From: Methanosarcinales archaeon
Lineage (GTDB): Archaea; Halobacteriota; Methanosarcinia; Methanosarcinales; Methanogasteraceae
Length of the DNA stretch: 9,204 nucleotides
Direction of reading: 5' to 3'
Assembly (NCBI GenBank): GCA_030605805.1
Contig: JAUWHQ010000042.1
Span: 1-9,204, forward strand
This document shows, piece after piece, positions 4,483-9,204 of the stretch (positions within the stretch are counted from its first letter, which is position 1; each line of letters opens with the position of its first letter). The notes beneath the pieces were generated by a model, which worked only from the letters and a program-made list of their open reading frames with translations, ran no database searches and was not told where the DNA came from. Both the position numbers and the translations under genes were made by a program.

Positions 4483-7400
4483 GCGCACACAAGACATCGA
4501 GTTTAGTACTCGTCGAGAATAAAATAATATTGATTGTGATGATTGCAATGGTCGTGATGGTTCCGTCTGCGTGCGCCGGAGCGAGTATTATAGATCACAA
4601 TTGCACGGACCTTTCGCAGATACCGGATGAATGGTCCGATAATGGGGCGAGCGGTATAGATCTAGGTGATAGGGGCACACCTGGATGTGCCGAGCAGGGA
4701 GTTCAGGTGATATGTTCTGCCGGAAACGATGGAGATAGTGCATTAGAATCTGCGTTTCAACCATTAGTTGATTGGAAAAACAAAAAAGGAGTGAGTACAA
4801 CGATTGTTACTGTAGACCAAATAACAAGCGACCCAATTTATTCTGAAAACACAGAGGTCCCCTTTGGTAGTAATGATTCTTCAAAATTTTCCGATGTCGA
4901 AATTTTGAAATCAGACCTTGATAGCATCATTGTAAAAGTCGATATACATAGTGTACGATTAGAACAAAAGAAGGTGGGTGAAGAGAAATTTCAAGTTTTG
5001 GAGATTCCTGGATATGGCTTCACAACAAAAGTCGGAAAAGCACAATTACCCGTAATGAGAATGTTATTAGCAATCCCTCCATCAGATGAAATAGAATTGA
5101 AAATTTTAGATGCCAATTATTCTATATTGCAAGGCTACAATATTTATCCTGTTCAGGAACCTATCCCGGAATCTTTCAAAAACAATTTTACAATCGATAA
5201 AACTTTTTACTCCTCTAATCTCTTCTACCCCGATAAAGTTGCTGATATTTCAGATTCCGGAATGTTACGTGACCACAAAACTGCGCAACTGCAAATATAT
5301 CCAATATGGTATAATCCCGATTCTGATGAACTTAGGGTCTATGATGAAATTAAGATAGAACTAAAATTCACTGGGGTAGAAAAAATTGAAAAGGAGATCG
5401 TATCAAGGAACTTATTCGAAGAAACATACAAAAATTCATTTATAAACTATAATTCAGCTAAAAAATATGTGCATATTGTAGCACCAGAAAGATCATATTC
5501 TTCTCTTGATATACACTCATCAGAAGGGTACGATGAATTAAAAAATACAAGTAATCGGTGTGATTATTTGATTATCACTCACGACAATTTTTACGAGGGT
5601 GTAAGACCTCTCGCAGAGGATAAACGGGGTAAAGGACTAGAGGTTATGGTTGCCAATCTCAGTGAGATCTATAATGAATTTCCTGGCAGTGATAATAATA
5701 CAATTAGAGATTTCATTAACTATGCATACAACAACTGGGTTCTATCTCCGACATATGTTTTATTAGTAGGTGATGTTGAATATGTCCCTACTAATTATGG
5801 CCTTTATCACAAATATGAAGAAATTTATGTAGCAACAGACCTATATTATGCAACAGTGGCAGGGGATGACTATCTACCTGATCTATTTGTTGGGAGAATT
5901 TCTGTTAAAAATAGTGCAGAATTAGGTGCTGTTGTAGATAAGATTGTTGGGTATCCATATTCTGGAGAAACTGATTGGTATGGAAAGGCAACAACTTTCT
6001 ATGCTGATGAAAGACCCATATGGAGGGAGACTGCAGAATTTATTGAAAATATACTTTTTTATAATAAATACACCCAAGTAGATATGTTCAATGATTCTGC
6101 TCATGGGACTGCCGATGATGTTCGTAATGCGCTTAACGATGGGAGAGCCTTCTTTAATTATAGAGGTCACGGTAGTAAAGATGGATTATATAATATACCA
6201 TTTGACAATTCTGATATATACTCTCTAAGCAATGGTCCTAAGTACCCAATTGCAATAAATCCAACTTGCGAGGCAGGATGGTATGATGACGAAGATATTG
6301 ATTGTTTTGGAGAAACATGGGTAAAAGCAGCCGGAAAAGGAGGGATAGCTTGGTGGGGGGCATCTAGAGTAAGTTATTCAGGCTATAATGATGAGCTTGC
6401 TAAAGGAGTCTATAAGGCGATTTTTGATGATGGGTTCTCTACCGTTGGAGGAGCAACAACCCATGCCAAAGTGTATATGTACAATTACTATGGAGATGGG
6501 TATACTACTCAATTAGAATTTGAGATGTTTAATGTACTTGGCGATCCAGCGACTTCAATCCCAGAGCCATTGCCCGAGCCTCATGACATAAGTCTAACTC
6601 ACTTGGAAGCTCCGACTTCAGTCAAACTCAATGAAATGGCAGTAATAAATGTAACTGTAAACAATATTGGTCAGAACAATGAAAGTAACATTGGAGTTGA
6701 GTTCTTAGTGAATGGGATTAGTGAAGACGCGCAAACCATAACAACATTGAACAGCGGTTCATCCCAGAAGTTAAGTTTCAGTTGGTCTTCAGAAGTTGAA
6801 GGTGATTACAGCATAATTATCTATGCAGTACCTGTTGCAGGAGAAGTTGTCACCTCTAATAATATCGTTCAGACGGATGTCCCGGTAGTTTCCGCAGAAA
6901 TTTTATTGGTTGACGATGATGCAGGCTTAGACTATGAAACCTATTATTCCAGCGCTCTTGAGTATTATGGATATCCCCTTGCAATATGGGATGTTTCGTC
7001 TCATGGGTCACCTTCTGCAAGTGACCTCCAATCCTATAAAATTGTTATCTGGTTGACCGGTAATGATCACTCAACAACGCTCACAGATACTGATCAGATA
7101 AACCTTCAAACCTTCCTCGATGGAGGGGGTAAACTCTTCCTATCAGGTCAAGATATAGGATATGATATAGGCAGTACAAGTTTTTACCAGAACTATCTTC
7201 ACACAAATTATGTGTGGGACGATACAAGTTTGTATAACTTAAGCGGTGTTTCAGGTGACTCTATAACAGACTCTATAAACATTTCAATCTCCGGTGGCGA
7301 CGGAGCAAATAACCAGAATTATCCAAGTGAAATAAGTCCTTACGATGCCTATGCAACTCCTATTTTTTATTACGAGGGAAATGGAATAGGAGCTCTCCGA

Positions 7401-9204
7401 GTTGATACAGGCACATATAGAGTAGTCTATTTCGCATTTGGCTTTGAGGCGATAAATGACCAATGGGATAGGGCAAATTTGATGCATAGAATTATCAATT
7501 GGCTGGATATTGAACCTCCTTGGATATACGTTCCTGAGTATGGTGCAACCTATGTTCAAGCAGGAAACCCAGTTACAATCAATGCTTATGTATATGATCA
7601 AAGCGATGTCTCATCTGTTTATGCAGAGATAGAAAGCCCCGACGAAGATGTTATTGCAACCATCCAGATTTTCGATGATGGAATGCACTATGATGGTTCT
7701 GCAAACGATGGCGTCTATGGAAATTCATGGACAACCCAGCAAGAAGAAAAGGATTATTATATAGATTTTATTGCAAATGATAGCTGGGGAAATTCGGGCA
7801 GATATAATAACACAGATAGATTTACCACTGTGCCATTCTCAGCAACTTCAGATATACTGCTTGTTGACGATTCGACATATACGTCCCATATCCACTATTA
7901 TGAGGGTGCTCTGAATCTGAATGGCTATTCTTATAACTTATGGGATCCCGATCTAAGAGGTGAAATCGACAGCACCATCAATTCATTCAAGCTATGCATC
8001 TGGTCTGCCCCATACGGCGGTCCCAGTTCCACTGAGCAATCTGTTCTTCGTGATTTCCTTGATAACGCTGGAAGACTCTTTATCTCAGGACAGGACATAG
8101 GATATTCCATCGGAGACACACCCTTTTACCAGAACTATCTTCATGCGAACTATACTCAGGATGATGTGAACCTTTATGCCTTGAATGGAGTCTATGGCGA
8201 CCCGATAACCGGTGGCATCAATATAAGTATCGCGGGCGGAGATGGCGCTAATAATCAATGGTATCCCAGCGAGATCGATCCATTTGCCCCTGCTGAGTCG
8301 ATTTTCTATTATGATGCTGCTTCTTCCCTATCAAAAGAAAATCTAACTCTTCTGGAACTTCCTGCAACTTCCAAAGAAAATTTGGACAAAACTCTTGACT
8401 ACAATACAACAGGAACTTCTTCATCAGGCACCGGTGCTCTCAGAGTGGACACGGGCACATACAGAGTGGTCTACCTTGCCTTTGGTTTTGAGGCGATAAA
8501 CGATGAATGGGATAGAGCTTATTTGATGTATAGAATTATCAATTGGCTGGATATCGAACCTCCTTGGATATACGTTCCTGAGTATGGTGCAACCTATGTT
8601 CCCACAGGGAACCAAGTTACAATCAATGCTAATGTGTATGATCAAAGCGATGTCTCATCTGTTTATGCAGAGATAAAAAGCCCCGACGAAGATGTTACTG
8701 CAACCATCCAGCTTTTCGATGATGGAATGCACTATGATGGTTCTGCAAACGATGGCGTCTATGGAAATTCATGGACAACCCATCCAGAAGAAAAAGATTA
8801 TTATATAGATTTTATTGCAAATGATATTTGGGGAAATTCAGGCAAATATAATAACACAGATAGATTTACCACTGTGCCATTCTCAGCAACTTCAGACATA
8901 TTGCTTGTTGACGATTCGACATATACATCCCATATCCACTATTATGAGGATGCCCTAAATCTGAACGGCTATTCTTATAACTTATGGGATCCCGATCTAA
9001 GGGGTGAAATCGACAGCACCATCAATTCCTTCAAGCTATGCATCTGGTCTGCCCCATACGGCAGTCCCAGTTCCACTGAGCAATCAGTTTTGCGTGAATT
9101 CCTTGATAACGCTGGAAGACTCTTTATCTCAGGCCAAGACATAGGATATTCCATCGGAGACACACCCTTTTACCAGAACTATCTTCATGCGAACTATATT
9201 CAGG
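4479..9204 (+). CDS. Giant exported gingipain-type (C25) cysteine peptidase with CARDB and tandem repeat modules, 3' end outside window
   Basis: An uninterrupted frame of at least 1575 codons runs off the right edge. Layout: signal peptide 1-33 or 1-35 (hydrophobic core IILIVMIAMVVMV, cleavage after ACA or AGA); a patchwork segment 36-118; a gingipain-like propeptide about 140-310; a C25 peptidase domain about 360-695; a CARDB-like Ig domain about 700-805; then repeat modules from 808. In the C25 domain I see LLVGD (Asp432), NYRGHGS with His564, NPTCEAG with Cys597, and NVLGDPATS near 689. The His-Cys gap of 33 equals that of gingipain R (211/244), so an active Cys-His dyad is likely. C25 enzymes are secreted endopeptidases made as proenzymes. 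The many NxS/T sites fit glycosylation at the cell surface. A C-terminal anchor or sorting domain would lie beyond the window. Composition turns AT-rich near 4740, unlike the genes upstream, suggesting transfer or recombination. Substrate specificity cannot be read. Confidence 0.88.
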   Translation, partial: MSAHKTSSLVLVENKIILIVMIAMVVMVPSACAGASIIDHNCTDLSQIPDEWSDNGASGIDLGDRGTPGCAEQGVQVICSAGNDGDSALESAFQPLVDWKNKKGVSTTIVTVDQITSDPIYSENTEVPFGSNDSSKFSDVEILKSDLDSIIVKVDIHSVRLEQKKVGEEKFQVLEIPGYGFTTKVGKAQLPVMRMLLAIPPSDEIELKILDANYSILQGYNIYPVQEPIPESFKNNFTIDKTFYSSNLFYPDKVADISDSGMLRDHKTAQLQIYPIWYNPDSDELRVYDEIKIELKFTGVEKIEKEIVSRNLFEETYKNSFINYNSAKKYVHIVAPERSYSSLDIHSSEGYDELKNTSNRCDYLIITHDNFYEGVRPLAEDKRGKGLEVMVANLSEIYNEFPGSDNNTIRDFINYAYNNWVLSPTYVLLVGDVEYVPTNYGLYHKYEEIYVATDLYYATVAGDDYLPDLFVGRISVKNSAELGAVVDKIVGYPYSGETDWYGKATTFYADERPIWRETAEFIENILFYNKYTQVDMFNDSAHGTADDVRNALNDGRAFFNYRGHGSKDGLYNIPFDNSDIYSLSNGPKYPIAINPTCEAGWYDDEDIDCFGETWVKAAGKGGIAWWGASRVSYSGYNDELAKGVYKAIFDDGFSTVGGATTHAKVYMYNYYGDGYTTQLEFEMFNVLGDPATSIPEPLPEPHDISLTHLEAPTSVKLNEMAVINVTVNNIGQNNESNIGVEFLVNGISEDAQTITTLNSGSSQKLSFSWSSEVEGDYSIIIYAVPVAGEVVTSNNIVQTDVPVVSAEILLVDDDAGLDYETYYSSALEYYGYPLAIWDVSSHGSPSASDLQSYKIVIWLTGNDHSTTLTDTDQINLQTFLDGGGKLFLSGQDIGYDIGSTSFYQNYLHTNYVWDDTSLYNLSGVSGDSITDSINISISGGDGANNQNYPSEISPYDAYATPIFYYEGNGIGALRVDTGTYRVVYFAFGFEAINDQWDRANLMHRIINWLDIEPPWIYVPEYGATYVQAGNPVTINAYVYDQSDVSSVYAEIESPDEDVIATIQIFDDGMHYDGSANDGVYGNSWTTQQEEKDYYIDFIANDSWGNSGRYNNTDRFTTVPFSATSDILLVDDSTYTSHIHYYEGALNLNGYSYNLWDPDLRGEIDSTINSFKLCIWSAPYGGPSSTEQSVLRDFLDNAGRLFISGQDIGYSIGDTPFYQNYLHANYTQDDVNLYALNGVYGDPITGGINISIAGGDGANNQWYPSEIDPFAPAESIFYYDAASSLSKENLTLLELPATSKENLDKTLDYNTTGTSSSGTGALRVDTGTYRVVYLAFGFEAINDEWDRAYLMYRIINWLDIEPPWIYVPEYGATYVPTGNQVTINANVYDQSDVSSVYAEIKSPDEDVTATIQLFDDGMHYDGSANDGVYGNSWTTHPEEKDYYIDFIANDIWGNSGKYNNTDRFTTVPFSATSDILLVDDSTYTSHIHYYEDALNLNGYSYNLWDPDLRGEIDSTINSFKLCIWSAPYGSPSSTEQSVLREFLDNAGRLFISGQDIGYSIGDTPFYQNYLHANYIQ
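6900..7853 (+). repeat. Module 1 of tandem repeat (318 aa)
   Basis: Residues 808-1125 of the large protein. The first ~200 residues (ILLVDDD..., IVIWLTG, FLDGGGKLFLSGQDIGYDIG, RVVYFAFGFEAI, RIINWL) look like a glutamine-amidotransferase-like/ThuA-like Rossmann fold without an obvious catalytic Cys. The last ~115 residues (PPWIYVPEYGATYV..., DDGMHYDGSANDGVYG, YYIDFIAND) look like an Ig-type domain of the choice-of-anchor kind with Asp-rich, possibly calcium-binding, loops. Its front half is diverged from modules 2 and 3, while its back half is almost identical to module 2. Confidence 0.85.
7854..8897 (+). repeat. Module 2 of tandem repeat (348 aa)
   Basis: Residues 1126-1473, the same two-domain plan as module 1. 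It is 30 residues longer, mostly because of a low-complexity Ser/Thr/Leu/Lys-rich insert of about 34 residues (near 8316-8430) with SKENL occurring twice. The insert falls after FYY and before the GALRVDTG strand, where module 1 has only a short turn. The front half is nearly identical to module 3. Confidence 0.85.
8898..9204 (+). repeat. Module 3 of tandem repeat (partial, cut by window edge)
   Basis: Residues 1474-1575. It copies the first ~102 residues of module 2 with few changes (for example EDAL for EGAL, YGSP for YGGP, LREF for LRDF, NYIQ for NYTQ). The exact offset from module 2 is 1044 bases. The remainder lies outside the window, so the total number of modules is unknown. Confidence 0.85.

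Noticed and set aside
4061..4490. Open frames of 111-122 codons on both strands
   Set aside because: Their products are His/Gln/Thr/Cys-rich with no protein-like pattern. Only the sub-frame from 4294 has a ribosome binding site, so the longer versions were set aside.
4563..4574. Lipoprotein signal (PSAC) in the large protein
   Set aside because: The residue three before Cys32 is Pro instead of a Leu-like residue, and a standard signal-peptidase site (ACA-G) overlaps, so lipid anchoring is unlikely.
7931..9163. Matching 62-codon - strand frames starting MSPMEYPMS (7931-8119 and 8975-9163)
   Set aside because: They are antisense copies of the same repeat-module stretch; their similarity reflects the tandem duplication, not selection on the - strand.
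6900..9204. CRISPR array or mobile-element interpretation of the repeats
   Set aside because: The repeats are long (954-1044 bases), in frame and protein-coding, with no short spacers, terminal inverted repeats or transposase.

Overview
The window reads as a piece of a euryarchaeal chromosome. The gene order and families (xseA-xseB, an archaeal-type CbiT, a stand-alone JAMM protein, a tRNA lacking an encoded CCA behind a TATA-like box, and a giant exported C25-type protein with CARDB and repeat domains) suggest a methanogen-related or ANME-like lineage. I cannot fix the genus from sequence alone.

Left part (1-1150): a 76-residue protein of unknown function on the + strand, then about 310 bases with T-runs. 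A JAMM/MPN metalloprotease-like gene follows on the - strand, lying directly downstream of tRNA-Arg(UCU) and perhaps transcribed with it. A TATA-like box sits upstream of the tRNA, and the divergent xseA follows.

Middle (1151-3635): xseA and xseB overlap by 8 bases and encode both subunits of exonuclease VII. A third reading frame with a very good ribosome binding site follows. It seems to be cut after about 42 residues by a palindromic CACAGAG-type dispersed repeat, so its tail is repeat-derived. Next is cbiT, a cobalt-precorrin methyltransferase of anaerobic cobalamin synthesis.

Intergenic region (3636-4293): about 650 bases with no convincing gene. It contains a second, unrelated palindromic repeat (ATCACGAATG...CATTCGTGAT), a possible BRE/TATA promoter and a 13-base direct repeat.

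Right part (4294-9204): a 62-codon small frame is joined by an ATGA overlap to an open frame of at least 1575 codons that runs off the right edge. The large protein has a signal peptide, a gingipain-type propeptide, a C25 cysteine peptidase domain with a His564/Cys597 pair, a CARDB-like domain, and tandem 318-348 residue modules. Each module is a glutamine-amidotransferase-like fold followed by an Ig-like 'choice-of-anchor' type domain. Two things stand out. Its first ~115 residues look like a patchwork of pieces from other exported enzymes (SGNH-like, subtilase-like and a second C25 fragment). The modules also show a sharp step in nucleotide identity, pointing to a recent in-frame duplication or gene conversion with a 1044-base period. 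Base composition shifts from mixed/GC-richer to AT-rich inside this gene, near position 4740.
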